Assembly (NCBI RefSeq): GCF_003570725.1
Contig: NZ_QWVS01000048.1
Span: 1-48,326 of the forward strand
DNA from: Peribacillus asahii
GTDB taxonomy: Bacteria; Bacillota; Bacilli; Bacillales; DSM-1321
Direction: 5' to 3'
DNA length: 48,326 bases
Shown piece by piece: positions 1 to 8,269 of this stretch. The notes under the pieces were generated by a model. The model was not told the DNA's origin and searched no databases. It saw only the letters and a list, made by a program, of their open reading frames with translations. Each line of letters begins with the position of its first letter. Position 1 is the stretch's first letter. The translations under genes and the position numbers were made by a program.

Positions 1-34
1 AGGAATGTGCTTATAACAGAACTTGTCGCACCTA

Positions 35-51
35 CCCGTTAGTTCAAGAAG
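35..51 (+). repeat. Dispersed intergenic motif, copy 1
   Basis: The string CCCGTTAGTTCAAGAAG overlaps the 3' end of the DUF3888 gene. Closely related strings (CCCGTTA, then roughly CTTCAA and AAG) recur at 521, 8632 and 48284, always in AT-rich accessory DNA. They look like one degenerate intergenic repeat family. Confidence 0.4.
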
Positions 52-458
52 ATGTTACTTAAATTCTTTTTATAGTTCACTAACTCAATTTTATTATCTG
101 CTTTTCCTTCTCTATCATTAATCCCTACTTTTATTTTTATGGAATCATAATGATAGCTATCTGTTGTAGGTTCTTCAAAAACTTGAATTAAAAAATCAAT
201 TTCATACCAAGTTTCCAATTTTTTAGTATTACATTTGACACTTTTAACTTTGATAATATCCCAATTTTTTTCTGTTTCATTATAATTATTTTTTACAAAA
301 TTATCTATTCTAGGAGAAAGTAATGTAAACAAAACATCTTGAGTAGTTACATATGGTTGCGGGAATTTTTCCAGAAAATTTTGTTCAGCGAAAACAAGGT
401 GACCATTGAGATATACACTTATAAATAAACTAATGAAAATTACTCCGACTTTTTTCAT
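39..458 (-). CDS. Secreted DUF3888-type protein
   Basis: A 139-aa protein with an N-terminal Sec signal: lysines, then a hydrophobic stretch (VGVIFISLFISVYLNG) and a VFAEQ cleavage-like site near residue 25. After it comes a segment typical of the DUF3888 family (TTQDVLFTLLSPRID, then NNYNETEKNWDIIKV). The rest is a short alpha/beta domain ending about residue 139, the usual family length. The ATG at 458 is preferred over the TTG at 464 because it lies 7 nt behind an AAAGGGG ribosome site. It is probably exported and soluble or wall-associated. Molecular function is unknown. It has no operon partner; the next gene upstream on this strand is a broken lipoprotein gene. Confidence 0.75.
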   Translation of the reverse strand: MKKVGVIFISLFISVYLNGHLVFAEQNFLEKFPQPYVTTQDVLFTLLSPRIDNFVKNNYNETEKNWDIIKVKSVKCNTKKLETWYEIDFLIQVFEEPTTDSYHYDSIKIKVGINDREGKADNKIELVNYKKNLSNIFLN

Positions 459-520
459 CTTCAAGCCCCTTTGATATTATTTCAAAGGATATTTTCCTCA
501 AAACCTTATTAAACTATTCT

Positions 521-537
521 CCCGTTACCTCAATAAG
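521..537 (+). repeat. Dispersed intergenic motif, copy 2
   Basis: CCCGTTACCTCAATAAG lies between the DUF3888 gene and the broken lipoprotein gene and belongs to the same family as the motif at 35-51. A GCTAACGGAT string about 40 bp on hints at an inverted partner. Confidence 0.4.
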
Positions 538-666
538 AAAAAGCGATCCTGCGCTATTGAAGCATGGCTAACGGATTATAGACGTAAAAAGTGAAACCAA
601 CAAAGTTATAAAACCTATAAATAAAAGGAGAGCCATTATGACTTTCCCCTATTTAAATTCTCTAGT

Positions 667-976
667 CTATACTACATCTCCGTATGCAAAACCTCCACCC
701 CTATACTCGCCTTTTTCATAGTTATAAAATATAGTTACTGAGGCACCTTCTGATGGATTGTCTTTATAATATCCTTCTATATCAATACTTCCTCCACCAA
801 TGGCAGATGTAAACTCATACTCACCATTTGGAATGAACTCTTTATCTTCCATCTCTTTAGCATAAGCTTATAGCTTCCTCAGTTGCTTTTTTCACAACAA
901 CATCCTTATCTTCTCCATTACATGCAGTCAACATAAATGAGGCACACAATATTAACACCAACTTCCGTATTTTCAA
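667..976 (-). pseudogene. Frameshifted small lipoprotein gene
   Basis: Reading from a TTG at 976 (behind GGGGAAAG) gives a short lipoprotein signal peptide with lipobox LTAC, then NGEDKDVVVKKATEEAI, and a stop soon after. The rest of the protein (AYAKEMEDKEFIPNGEYEF through GGGFAYGDVV) continues in another frame and ends at 667. Removing one A from the doublet at 868-869 joins them into one protein of about 102 aa. The gene therefore carries a single-base insertion, real or a sequencing error. The product would be a lipid-anchored extracytoplasmic protein of unknown function. A separate gene starting at the internal ATG 852 is less likely because it has no clear ribosome site. Confidence 0.65.
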
Positions 977-1044
977 AACAACTTTCCCCTTTTTGGAAAA
1001 TTTTATAAAATAATAGTATACTACAATATTTAAGAGGTGTTCAA

Positions 1045-1739
1045 GTGACTATAAAGGACTACACATATTACTACATGAGTGACAGGTCATATAAAGAGGT
1101 GAAGAAGTCAATAAGTGTTCCATATAAAGGTGGTAATGAGAATTGGGATGTAAAATTGATAAACCATCTCGTAAAGGAACTGGATTTGATGCTACTGTAT
1201 TTAAAAAAGATAATGATATTGTAATAGCCTATCGTGGAACTGAGGGAGACGATATAGCAGGAAGAGGATTTAAGGATTTAGTCGCAGATATTAGATATAT
1301 TGTTCAAAAAGACAAGGAAAGAATCGACCTGTTCCCTAATCAATTTAAAGATAGTGTTAAATTAGTACAGGAAGTAAAGAAGAAATATCCAAAGTCAAAC
1401 ATTACTCTTACTGGTCACTCACTCGGGGGTGCATTGGCAGGATACGCAGGAGCAATGGAGAATCTTGAAGCTGTCACATACAGCGCACCTCCAGTTGTAG
1501 ACATTCTACCTCAAGATGTTAAGGATAAAGTGGTTAAAGGCGAATTTGACAACAAGATAGTCAACTATGTCCACCCTCAAGATTCTGTTGGTGCAGGATG
1601 GTTCGGAGAGCATGAGAGACATGTTGGTTCTACAGATTACGTTGGTTCTAGATTTGACGTAGAAAATGCAGATGATTATGATAAGCCAGTATCTAGATTA
1701 GTAGTAAGCCCGATTACGAACAATAAAAAGAATGGTTAA
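1045..1739 (+). pseudogene. Frameshifted class 3 lipase-like alpha/beta hydrolase
   Basis: The downstream frame (from 1143) encodes a lipase class 3-type core: a conserved RGTEG oxyanion-loop region, nucleophile elbow GHSLGG, and a late HERHVGS histidine that could complete the Ser-Asp-His triad. The true start is probably the GTG at 1045 behind AGAGGTG. That frame reads TIKDYTYYYMSDRSYKEVKKS and PYKGGNENWDV before drifting out of phase. Adding one A to the A4 run at 1152-1155 restores NENWDVKIDKPSRKGTGFD and a protein of about 232 aa. No signal peptide is seen, so it may be intracellular or exported by a specialised route. Homologues occur as hydrolase or toxin-like domains in Bacillus. Substrate is unknown. 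Confidence 0.7.
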
Positions 1740-1785
1740 GAATCAATGGTCCAAGTATGCCTTATTTTTTCTATTTAAAAACTAA

Positions 1786-1813
1786 GGGCCTTTCCGAATT
1801 GGAAGGCTCTTTA
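1786..1813 (+). terminator. Terminator after the lipase-like gene
   Basis: GGGCCTTTCC pairs with GGAAGGCTC across a GAATT loop with one bulge, followed by a short CTTTA tract. It lies 47 bp after the lipase stop and just before the IS66 insertion. Confidence 0.5.
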
Positions 1814-1819
1814 CTCACT

Positions 1820-1827
1820 GTTACATC
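1820..1827 (+). repeat. IS66 target-site duplication, left copy
   Basis: GTTACATC, an exact 8-bp direct repeat of 4239-4246. Eight base pairs is the duplication length known for IS66-family insertion. Confidence 0.9.
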
Positions 1828-1863
1828 GTAAGCCCGTAATCAAACAACGCATATAAATAGAGC

Positions 1864-1905
1864 AGCACCTCCGGTACTATAAACGTATCACTTAAAGGAG
1901 GTGCT
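1864..1905 (+). promoter_or_regulatory. Hairpin masking the tnpA ribosome site
   Basis: AGCACCTCC (1864-1872) is a perfect 9-bp complement of GGAGGTGCT (1897-1905), which contains the Shine-Dalgarno sequence of tnpA. A transcript reading in from outside the element would fold and hide the ribosome site. A transcript starting inside the loop would lack the left arm and leave it free. This matches a known protection strategy against read-through expression in other insertion sequences; its action here is inferred. Confidence 0.6.
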
Positions 1906-1910
1906 TTCGT

Positions 1911-2105
1911 ATGCCGCAACAAAAACTTACCATCGTTCCCGTTAAATTACATACCGAAAACGAAAATCCTTCCACATCAAAAACAGCAGTGGTCTCCTCT
2001 AATCCTACTTGCACGATCAAAGCCGGCAACACTGAGATTTCCTTCTTTAACGGCGTAGATGAGCACATCATCCAAACAGTCATGAGGGAGTTGAAAGATT
2101 GGTGA
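1911..2105 (+). CDS. tnpA: IS66 accessory protein TnpA (short form)
   Basis: A 64-aa product, smaller than proteobacterial IS66 TnpA but typical of short Firmicute versions. The sequence (KLHTENENPSTSKTAVV, then TCTIKAGNTEISFFNGVDEH) resembles the C-terminal part of the family, and no complete helix-turn-helix is visible. It starts at ATG behind AAAGGAGGTG, the site masked by the upstream hairpin. Its stop overlaps the tnpB start, so the two are probably translationally coupled. TnpA is needed with TnpB and TnpC for IS66 transposition in studied elements; its exact role is unclear. Confidence 0.8.
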   Translation: MPQQKLTIVPVKLHTENENPSTSKTAVVSSNPTCTIKAGNTEISFFNGVDEHIIQTVMRELKDW

Positions 2106-2455
2106 AACACGATTATACAAGTGTGAAAAATATTTATATCATTTGCGGTAAAACAGACATGAGAAAAGGAATTGATGGCTTGGCAACACTGATTCAAGAT
2201 TCTTTCGAACTTGACCCTTATGGCGATTCCATTTTTTTATTTTCAGGATGGAGTAAAGACCGCTATAAATGTTTATATTTTGATGGTGATGGCTTCGCCA
2301 TGCTTTATAAGCGTTTGGATAATGGCAAACTTCAATGGCCAAAAGATGAAAATGAAGTACGCAATCTTTCACAACAGGAGCTCCGCTGGCTCCTTGAAGG
2401 GTTATCTATTCAGCAGCCAAAAGCTATTCAATCATCGTCAAAAGGCGCGTTCTAA
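2099..2455 (+). CDS. tnpB: IS66 Orf2 accessory protein TnpB
   Basis: A 118-aa protein with the family signature near the N-terminus (YIICGKTDMRKGIDGLA), then FLFSGWSKDRYKCLYFDGDG and a C-terminal LQWPKDE / WLLEGLSI region. Length matches the family. The start is TTG 2099, 8 nt behind GGGAG, or GTG 2102 giving a GTGA overlap with the tnpA stop. It is part of the IS66 transposition machinery, probably a DNA-binding or complex-forming partner of TnpC. The frame is intact. Confidence 0.92.
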   Translation: MVKHDYTSVKNIYIICGKTDMRKGIDGLATLIQDSFELDPYGDSIFLFSGWSKDRYKCLYFDGDGFAMLYKRLDNGKLQWPKDENEVRNLSQQELRWLLEGLSIQQPKAIQSSSKGAF

Positions 2456-2540
2456 ATTCGTTCAAGTCGTTATTTTCACCTTTCTTTCACTGTTCGAACT
2501 GATTATAATAGAAAGAACGAAACCAAACGACGAACGAAAA

Positions 2541-4145
2541 GTGGTGAATGATGTGGCGAACGTTTCTTCTAAAAATGAAAATCAATCTGAGAAATTAATT
2601 CGATTGCTTGAAGAGCAATTAACTCATACGAATCAACAAAATAAAGAGTTATCGAAAAAGTTGGATCAATCATTGAAACAGATTGAATCGTTAACGCAAC
2701 AACTTCAACACTTAACCAAGCTCTTATACGGCTCTAAAACAGAAAAAACCAAATACAATACGCCCGATGGGCAAGTGTCATTATTTGATGATGACCCGTC
2801 TTTTAGCGAATCTGAGCACACAGAAGAACAAAGCCAACAGACGATTTCTTATACTGTTGTACGAAACATTCATAAGAAAAAACGAAATGATTCATTGCGT
2901 GATGATGTGGAGGTAGAGGCTATTCATCATCACCCAGAAAATATAATATGTGACTGTTGTCAACATCAAATGGTTGAGATGGGTGGCACGCTTGTCCGTG
3001 AAGAGGCCAAATTTATTCCTGCCAAGATGATGAAAGTGCAACATATTGAACATGCTTATGAATGTAAAAACTGTAAAGGTGATGCATTCCAAAAAGCGCA
3101 CATTAAACGTGGAAAAGTACCACAGCCTCCTATTCACCGTAGCATCGCAAGTCCTAGCGTACTTGCCAAAGTGATGTATGATAAATTTTTACAATACTTA
3201 CCCCTTTACCGTCAGGTAAAGGAATGGGAACGTTTTGGCCTAAATACAAATGATAAGAACCTTTCGAATTGGGTTATTCGTGCATCACATGATTAGCTAT
3301 GGCCTATTTACCAACAAATGAAGCGTTTGATGATGGCTAAATCAATTTTACATGTCGATGAAACGTATGCACAAATTATCAACCAATCCGATGGAAAATC
3401 GGGTCAATCCAATGCGTATAATTGGGTGTATCGAAGTGTGCCCAGTCAAGGTCCAACGATTGTCCTGTTTCAAAGTTCATTATCACGTGCTCGGTCTGTT
3501 CTTGAAAGCTTCATTGAAGATTATTCTGGAACGATTGTTTGCGATGGCTATTCCGCCTATGACAACATTGAAAAAGTGACCTTCGCAAATTGTTGGGCAC
3601 ATGTTCGTCGTTATTGGATGAAAGCAAACAGCAAGAATGGGCAAATGGGTGTGAAATATTGTGATGATTTATATCGATTAGAAAGACAATTCAAGCACCT
3701 GTCTCCGAGTAAGCGAAGAAAAAAACGGAAAAAACACTCGAAACCAATCGTTGAAAAGTTTTTAGACTGGGTTGAAACATCACCATTCTTCGGGAAAAAT
3801 GCGCTCGTAAAAGCAGCTGAATACACGCTCAATCGAGCGAATGGACTAAAAGCATTCTTGAAGGATGGCCGTATCGAAATAGATAATAATCCAGCCGAAA
3901 ATGCCATTCGTCCAAATGTGATTGGTCGAAAAAACTGGCTCTTTTCCGTAAGTGAAGCTGGCGCAAAAGCAAACGCCATCTGTTTAAGTATCGCAGAGAC
4001 GGCAAAAGCGAATGGAGTGGATGTCTATCAGTATCTTGTAAAGTTACTGACGGATATACCAAATCTAGATATGCATCGAAACCCGGAAATTTTAAATCAA
4101 TATATGCCTTGGTCAAAACATATCCAAGCAACATGTGGAAAATAA
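2541..4145 (+). pseudogene. tnpC: IS66 transposase TnpC interrupted by TAG
   Basis: The frame encodes an N-terminal leucine-rich coiled coil (LIRLLEEQLTHTNQQNKELS), a zinc-binding region (CDCCQHQM, CKNCKG), and the DDE domain with aspartates in HVDETY and VCDGYSAYD and the glutamate in DNNPAENAIRP. An in-frame TAG at 3294-3296 cuts it after RASHD; the same frame resumes LWPIYQQMKR. A Trp codon TGG changed to TAG would explain this. The start is GTG 2541 or GTG 2553. Undamaged it would be about 534 aa. As it stands it would give a catalytically dead N-terminal part unless the stop is read through. Confidence 0.9.
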
Positions 4146-4238
4146 TCTAGCCGTATATCTGATAAAAAAATTAAAGATATACGGCTATTTGTGATGCGTA
4201 CCGAAAAGGTACGCTTAATTTTTATAATTCGGGCTTAC

Positions 4239-4246
4239 GTTACATC
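4239..4246 (+). repeat. IS66 target-site duplication, right copy
   Basis: GTTACATC, identical to 1820-1827, directly abutting the right inverted repeat. Confidence 0.9.
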
Positions 4247-4337
4247 ATTAATTATTGTTTTAATTCGAGTAGTGAACAGCACTCCACGTGTGCAGAGTGT
4301 ATGTGGCAACACATGGGTTGGTGGGTTTAATTATTTA

Positions 4338-4376
4338 GGCTCGATTCCAATATCAATGGAACCGAGCCTTTTTTAT
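4338..4376 (+). terminator. Rho-independent terminator
   Basis: GGCTCGATTCCA and TGGAACCGAGCC form a 12-bp stem with one mismatch, loop ATATCAA, followed by TTTTTTATT on the plus strand. Before IS66 inserted it would have lain about 100 bp after the lipase-like gene. Confidence 0.8.
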
Positions 4377-4449
4377 TAATCTTCAATTATTGCATTTTAA
4401 ATTTAATTCTTTTTTATTAAAAGCAACAAACTATACGAAAAGCGTCTAT

Positions 4450-4989
4450 TTAAAAAGCATGTTCACTGCAAGGGATGACTACAATTTTACAATCTGGAGT
4501 ACTCATTTTACTTAAGTTTGTATTATGATGCTCAATGATTTGTTTAGCAGGGAAAACATCGTCTACTGTCGTATGACCATCTGCTATAAGAGTGACTTGA
4601 TAGCCTAGTGACAACGCTCTCCGACAAGTTGTATCTACGCAGTATTCAGTCCGGACCCCAACCACTGTAATATCAGTAATTTCCCGTTTCTGCAATTCTT
4701 CATCTAAGTTTGTTTCGTAAAATGAATCAGCAGCGTACTTCTGTATAATAACATCTTCTTCTCGAGGTGTTATACCAGGTGCAAATTGCCAAAATGGTGA
4801 ACCTTTTTTTAGCATTTCATTTTCTGGATCTTCATATTGAATATAAAAGATGCTGACACCTTTAGCTTCAGCTTTAGAAATCATTTGCTGAATAACTTTG
4901 AATACTTCCTCTTTCTTATAAGTGTTCCAAATTGGCCCCAATTGCATATCAATAACAAGTAATGCAGATTTTTTCTCCCTCATAATCAT
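4450..4989 (-). CDS. Isochorismatase-family cysteine hydrolase
   Basis: A 179-aa single-domain protein of the usual length for the isochorismatase-like hydrolase family. The catalytic triad is visible as Asp14 (LLVIDMQ), Lys84 (IIQKYAADSF) and Cys117 (RTEYCVDTT). The family hydrolyses amides or vinyl ethers such as nicotinamide, N-carbamoyl compounds or isochorismate; the substrate here cannot be read from sequence. The start overlaps the stop of the response regulator by ATGA, so it is the third gene of a kinase-regulator-hydrolase operon. That placement suggests control by, or a role in, the response sensed by the adjoining kinase. It is probably cytoplasmic. Confidence 0.85.
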   Translation of the reverse strand: MIMREKKSALLVIDMQLGPIWNTYKKEEVFKVIQQMISKAEAKGVSIFYIQYEDPENEMLKKGSPFWQFAPGITPREEDVIIQKYAADSFYETNLDEELQKREITDITVVGVRTEYCVDTTCRRALSLGYQVTLIADGHTTVDDVFPAKQIIEHHNTNLSKMSTPDCKIVVIPCSEHAF

Positions 4990-5618
4990 TCCCCCTTAAG
5001 AAAAATAATTAATTCAGAACGGCTTTTCAGTTCTAATTTATCAAGTATACGAGATACATAATTTTTTACTGTGCCTTCTGTCAAAAATAATGCGGTGCTA
5101 ATGGCTTTATTGCTTTTTCCTTGCATGATTTGTTCAACGACTTCAATTTCTCTTGGTGTCAGCAGCTTTGATAAATCTTTCTTTTTCATGGCAGAGGGAG
5201 AAGAATATTCCGAAACGTTCTGAAGGACATTGATTAGCTTACTTGTCACTTGTGAATGAAGCATAAGTGTACCCTCATACGCTGCTTTGATAGATTGAAT
5301 AATCTCTTTTAAAATAAAACCATCGGCACCATTCTTCAGTCCATTGAAAATATACTCATCTTCATTAAATGTAGTTAAAATAATGACTTTTACATTTGGA
5401 TATTGAGCCTTAATCACCTTCGTTGCCTCAATGCCATTCATAATTGGCATTCTTATGTCCATTAATATAACATCCGGAACTTTAATTGAAAGCAGGCTAA
5501 GGACTTCCTCACCATTTGCAGCCTCACCGATGACCCGAATTTCTTCATTTAAACTTAATAGCATTTTTAATCCATCTCTTACAATTACTTGATCATCAAC
5601 AATAATAATATCAATCAT
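4986..5618 (-). CDS. NarL/FixJ-type response regulator
   Basis: A receiver domain (residues 1-120) has acidic pocket Asp8/Asp9, phosphoacceptor Asp54 (VILMDIRMP), Thr82 and Lys104. A C-terminal LuxR-type HTH follows (LTPREIEVVEQIMQGKSNKAISTALFLTEGTVKNYVSRIL, described here by its ends). The start is ATG 5618, 6 nt behind GGAGTG, rather than the longer frame. The kinase stop overlaps its ribosome site. One oddity: after Lys104 the sequence reads LKEIIQSIKAAYEG, whereas family members normally have about five more residues between the lysine and helix 5. This suggests a small in-frame deletion on the dimerisation face. It probably activates its own operon or the divergent protease gene. Confidence 0.9.
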   Translation of the reverse strand: MIDIIIVDDQVIVRDGLKMLLSLNEEIRVIGEAANGEEVLSLLSIKVPDVILMDIRMPIMNGIEATKVIKAQYPNVKVIILTTFNEDEYIFNGLKNGADGFILKEIIQSIKAAYEGTLMLHSQVTSKLINVLQNVSEYSSPSAMKKKDLSKLLTPREIEVVEQIMQGKSNKAISTALFLTEGTVKNYVSRILDKLELKSRSELIIFLKGE

Positions 5619-5623
5619 TTTCA

Positions 5624-6761
5624 TCACTCCACGCTAGTTTCAAATGGAATCTCCGCTTCTACAGCAAAACCATTACCCTTGGACGATACGAACTGGATTT
5701 TTCCGTTTAGTGAATGAATTCGATCTTCCATTCCTCGCAGACCGTGGGATTTTTTAATATCAGCACACCCTTCACCATTGTCTTTGACTTTCACGAGCAG
5801 CTTATTGTCATGTACAGAAATATCTATATGAAAGTCTCGTGCATGTCCATGCTTTATACCATTGGTTATGGCCTCCCTCACCGTTTCATATATCCCCTTT
5901 TGAACATCTTGGCTAGTATTCTCGGCAGTGTTCATCAAAGAATAATCCAAATCTCACTCCACCAGTCATTTGCAGACTTTCGATTAAATCATTAAGTGAG
6001 TCTCGCAGTTTAATCCTTTTCCAGGCCTGATCATCTTTTAACACATCAACTGCCTTGCGAAGGTCTGTAATGGAAGCCTGCGAAATTCCGAGAGCTTTCC
6101 CTAACACTTCTTTTGACTTCTTTGGGTTCGTGTCGATCATATTCTCGGCAAATTCCAGATGCATTTTCAAAGCAATCAATGCATGGCCAATGGAATCATG
6201 GAGTTCCTGGGCAATTCTCGTCCTTTCTTTTACAATGGTAATTTCCTTTAATTTGATATTAGCCTCCATTAATTCAGCATTAAGCAGATTTCCCTTTTCT
6301 TTCTCCCGGCTGCTGCTTCGAAACAGATAGATTAGCAGCAGCATGGCAAGGTACGGGAACAATGCCTGCTGAACTCCCTCCTTAAGGACAAACATAACCG
6401 TTACGAATACGAAAACATGGAAGATAAGCAGTCCGATTTGAATCCAAGGGCGATAGAGGAAAATCTCTACAATTGGAAAAACAAAATAAAAGTTAAGCGG
6501 CAGGCTATCGAATTGAATCAAATATAGACCCGTTCCAACGATACTTGCCACCATAGATATATAATAAAGCATACGATTACTTTCAAATAATTGATAACGA
6601 TTTCTGAAATGGTCATTCATATGAAGAAGGATGATTCCGAAAATGAAAGCAGCCTTCAACAGAATGGCTAATTGGGGGCGTAAAATGATATCAATGGAAG
6701 TCGTTACAATCAGGATAATTCTAAAAATCATAATGAGTATGGGCGGCTTATGTATAGTCAA
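5624..6761 (-). pseudogene. Frameshifted NarL-family sensor histidine kinase
   Basis: The 5' part encodes about five transmembrane helices (residues 5-155), a linker coiled coil and a HisKA_3 domain with phosphoacceptor His (RIAQELHDSIGHALIALKMH). It then leaves frame after GGVRFGLFF. The HATPase_c domain (REAITNGIKHGHA, VKDNGEGCADI, GLRGMEDR) continues in another frame to the stop at 5624. Removing one base of the CC pair at 5947-5948 gives an unbroken GGVRFDYSLMNTAENTS. Corrected length is about 378 aa, DesK-like in layout. The TTG at 6761 lies behind GGATGTG. It is the cognate kinase of the downstream regulator; if the indel is real, signalling is lost. Confidence 0.88.
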
Positions 6762-6844
6762 TCAAATCACATCCAGCGTTTTTAATAGCATTATACTATT
6801 CTGCTAATAAACAGAATAGATACCCAAAGTAATCGAAAAATGAT

Positions 6845-6877
6845 AACTAAAGTCATATGCATCTGATAACTTTAGTT
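6845..6877. promoter_or_regulatory. Inverted repeat between kinase operon and CPBP gene
   Basis: AACTAAAGT and ACTTTAGTT form a perfect 9-bp dyad with a 15-nt spacer, in the gap between two divergent genes. A terminator makes little sense between divergent starts, so an operator for the LuxR-type regulator is possible. A TCTTTT tract follows the right arm, so a terminator is not excluded. Confidence 0.35.
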
Positions 6878-6944
6878 TCTTTTAACGATACCGATAAAAC
6901 CTTACCATGTAACCATTAGGATTTCACAAAAGGAGTGACCCTTA

Positions 6945-7763
6945 ATGGTTCGAAAAAATAACGGATTATCTTACGCATTAACAGTTCTTATACTCACATG
7001 GAGCATCACAGCCGCTCTATTTATTCAGCCCAGTATTGGCCTAAAAGTATTTCCAATGATTATGTTTATTCCAGCATCTATCGCTATTATCTTTAATATT
7101 CTCGGTGGGAAGGAATTCAATGGCTTTAAAAAGAAAATGAATGCAAAAGCATTGCTGTTCGGCATTTTATATCCCTTTGTCTTCATTCTACTTTGCGCTG
7201 CCATTACACAAATATTAGGGATTGGTACTTTGAATGCTGACAAATTGCCGGATTCTAAAATGCTTTTCACAATATTGATCACAATTCTTCTCAATCTCTT
7301 TACTGTTCTAGGAGAGGAATATGGCTGGAGAGGTTATCTGCTTCCTAAGTTTACGGAGCAATGGGGGAAAACAAAAGCTACTGTCATTCTCGGAATCATT
7401 TGGGCATTATACCATGTTCCCGCCGTTTTTTTCCTAGCCAGTACAACTGGAATAAGGAATCCAATGTTACTTTGCTTGATACAGGCAGGATGTGTGTTTG
7501 CAATTTCCTTCCCATTTTCCTACTGCTATTATTTATCGGAGAACATCATCCCGGTCTTATTCCTCCATTCTGTCTGGAATGTCATCAATACAAATGTTCT
7601 AGGTAATATTTATACGAACAAACACGGAATGATGAATGGAAATATCGTTTTATTTAACGGTGAGGGAGTGTTGGGTTTCGTTTTAGGGGGACTTTTCATC
7701 TACTGGTTTGTTCACCAATTCAAGAAAGATCGCTTTCAGGTTAAGACTAGTATTGATGTTTGA
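6945..7763 (+). CDS. CPBP-family intramembrane glutamic protease
   Basis: A 272-aa polytopic membrane protein with about seven to eight helices. The CPBP (CAAX/ABI) motifs are present: EEYGWRG with Glu124, Glu125 and Arg129; LYHVPAVFF with the second-motif histidine; and FLHSVWNVIN with the third-motif His and Asn. The family comprises membrane-embedded proteases or scaffold proteins linked to prenyl-protein processing, bacteriocin self-immunity and regulated intramembrane cleavage. The ATG at 6945 follows AAAGGAGTGACC. It is divergent from the two-component operon and shares its intergenic dyad, so it may be a target of that regulator. The natural substrate is unknown. Confidence 0.88.
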   Translation: MVRKNNGLSYALTVLILTWSITAALFIQPSIGLKVFPMIMFIPASIAIIFNILGGKEFNGFKKKMNAKALLFGILYPFVFILLCAAITQILGIGTLNADKLPDSKMLFTILITILLNLFTVLGEEYGWRGYLLPKFTEQWGKTKATVILGIIWALYHVPAVFFLASTTGIRNPMLLCLIQAGCVFAISFPFSYCYYLSENIIPVLFLHSVWNVINTNVLGNIYTNKHGMMNGNIVLFNGEGVLGFVLGGLFIYWFVHQFKKDRFQVKTSIDV

Positions 7764-7796
7764 AGAAACTAATATTAATGAATCTAGCATAAATGT

Positions 7797-7904
7797 GAAC
7801 GTCTCGGTCATGCAAATGTCGGCATTACGTTAGATATCTACTTTCATACTGATTTAGACATACAAATAGAAACGGTGAGCAAATTAGAGAAAATGCTAGG
7901 TTAA
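7797..7904 (+). pseudogene. Tyrosine recombinase 3' fragment, copy A
   Basis: The frame reads ERLGHANVGITLDIYFHTD, then SKLEKMLG and stop. This is the C-terminal end of a phage- or transposon-type tyrosine integrase, with the LGH box and the catalytic Tyr in DIYFH. No upstream domain remains. The same gene tail and its downstream sequence recur near 34.2 kb and 42.85 kb. Confidence 0.75.
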
Positions 7905-7933
7905 AAGTGAAAGAATTCTATTTATAAATCAAA
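7896..7933 (+). repeat. Recombinase-tail repeat, copy A
   Basis: This 38-bp stretch runs from the last integrase codons into downstream DNA (CTAGGTTAAAAGTGAAAG...). It differs at two positions from the 49-bp repeat at 34197 and 42852, then diverges. Confidence 0.75.
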
Positions 7934-8033
7934 TTCGATTGGCAATAATTCTAATTACACCTTAAGTGATTGGCTAAATTTCTAAACATTTGATATGTTA
8001 TTACTAAATTTATCGAAAAGGGAGTTGGAATAT

Positions 8034-8174
8034 TTGATCAAAAGAGAATATTACTTAATTGCTGCCATCTCTGTGATTGCTTTAGTTGCTCTTGCCAAAA
8101 GAAATGTTATCGTAATCATCAACAAAGGCACGATAAACTCAGAATTACAACACCCTCACAAATTTAAAAACTAA
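8034..8174 (+). CDS. Small membrane protein, 46 aa
   Basis: A short ORF starts at TTG 8034 behind GGGAGTTGG. It encodes basic residues, one hydrophobic helix (YLIAAISVIALVALA), a KR pair, a second short hydrophobic run (VIVIIN) and a polar tail. A good terminator follows 22 bp later. Ribosome site, single helix and terminator support a real small gene, but no family is recognised. Confidence 0.45.
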   Translation: MIKREYYLIAAISVIALVALAKRNVIVIINKGTINSELQHPHKFKN

Positions 8175-8196
8175 TAGATATTCTTGTTATTTACTC

Positions 8197-8224
8197 GTTG
8201 TAGTTACTTACTACAACTTTTTTC
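8197..8224 (+). terminator. Rho-independent terminator
   Basis: A perfect 8-bp stem GTTGTAGT / ACTACAAC with a 5-nt loop is followed by TTTTTT. It probably ends the 46-aa gene transcript. Confidence 0.75.
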
Positions 8225-8269
8225 TTGTGCATTTTTTCCAGAAGCGATTTTATTTGGACAATACAGTAA

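Larger units (their letters stand above)
1828..4238 (+). mobile_element. Complete IS66-family insertion sequence
   Basis: The 2411-bp element begins GTAAGCCCGTAAT, and its right end is the inverted match (GTAAGCCCGAATTAT when read outward to inward). It is bounded by perfect 8-bp GTTACATC duplications. It carries the IS66 three-gene layout: tnpA (1911-2105), tnpB (2099-2455) and the DDE transposase tnpC (2541-4145). The ends and target duplication are intact, so insertion looks fairly recent, but an in-frame TAG at 3294-3296 breaks tnpC. The element could move only if another IS66 copy supplied TnpC or the stop is suppressed. It separates the lipase-like gene from the terminator at 4338. Confidence 0.95.

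Noticed and set aside
2211..2540. Long upstream extension of the IS66 tnpC frame
   Set aside because: It overlaps tnpB in another frame; tnpB carries the recognised family motifs.
3611..4134. Two minus-strand ORFs within the IS66 tnpC gene
   Set aside because: They are antisense shadows of the conserved DDE domain with no ribosome sites or family motifs.
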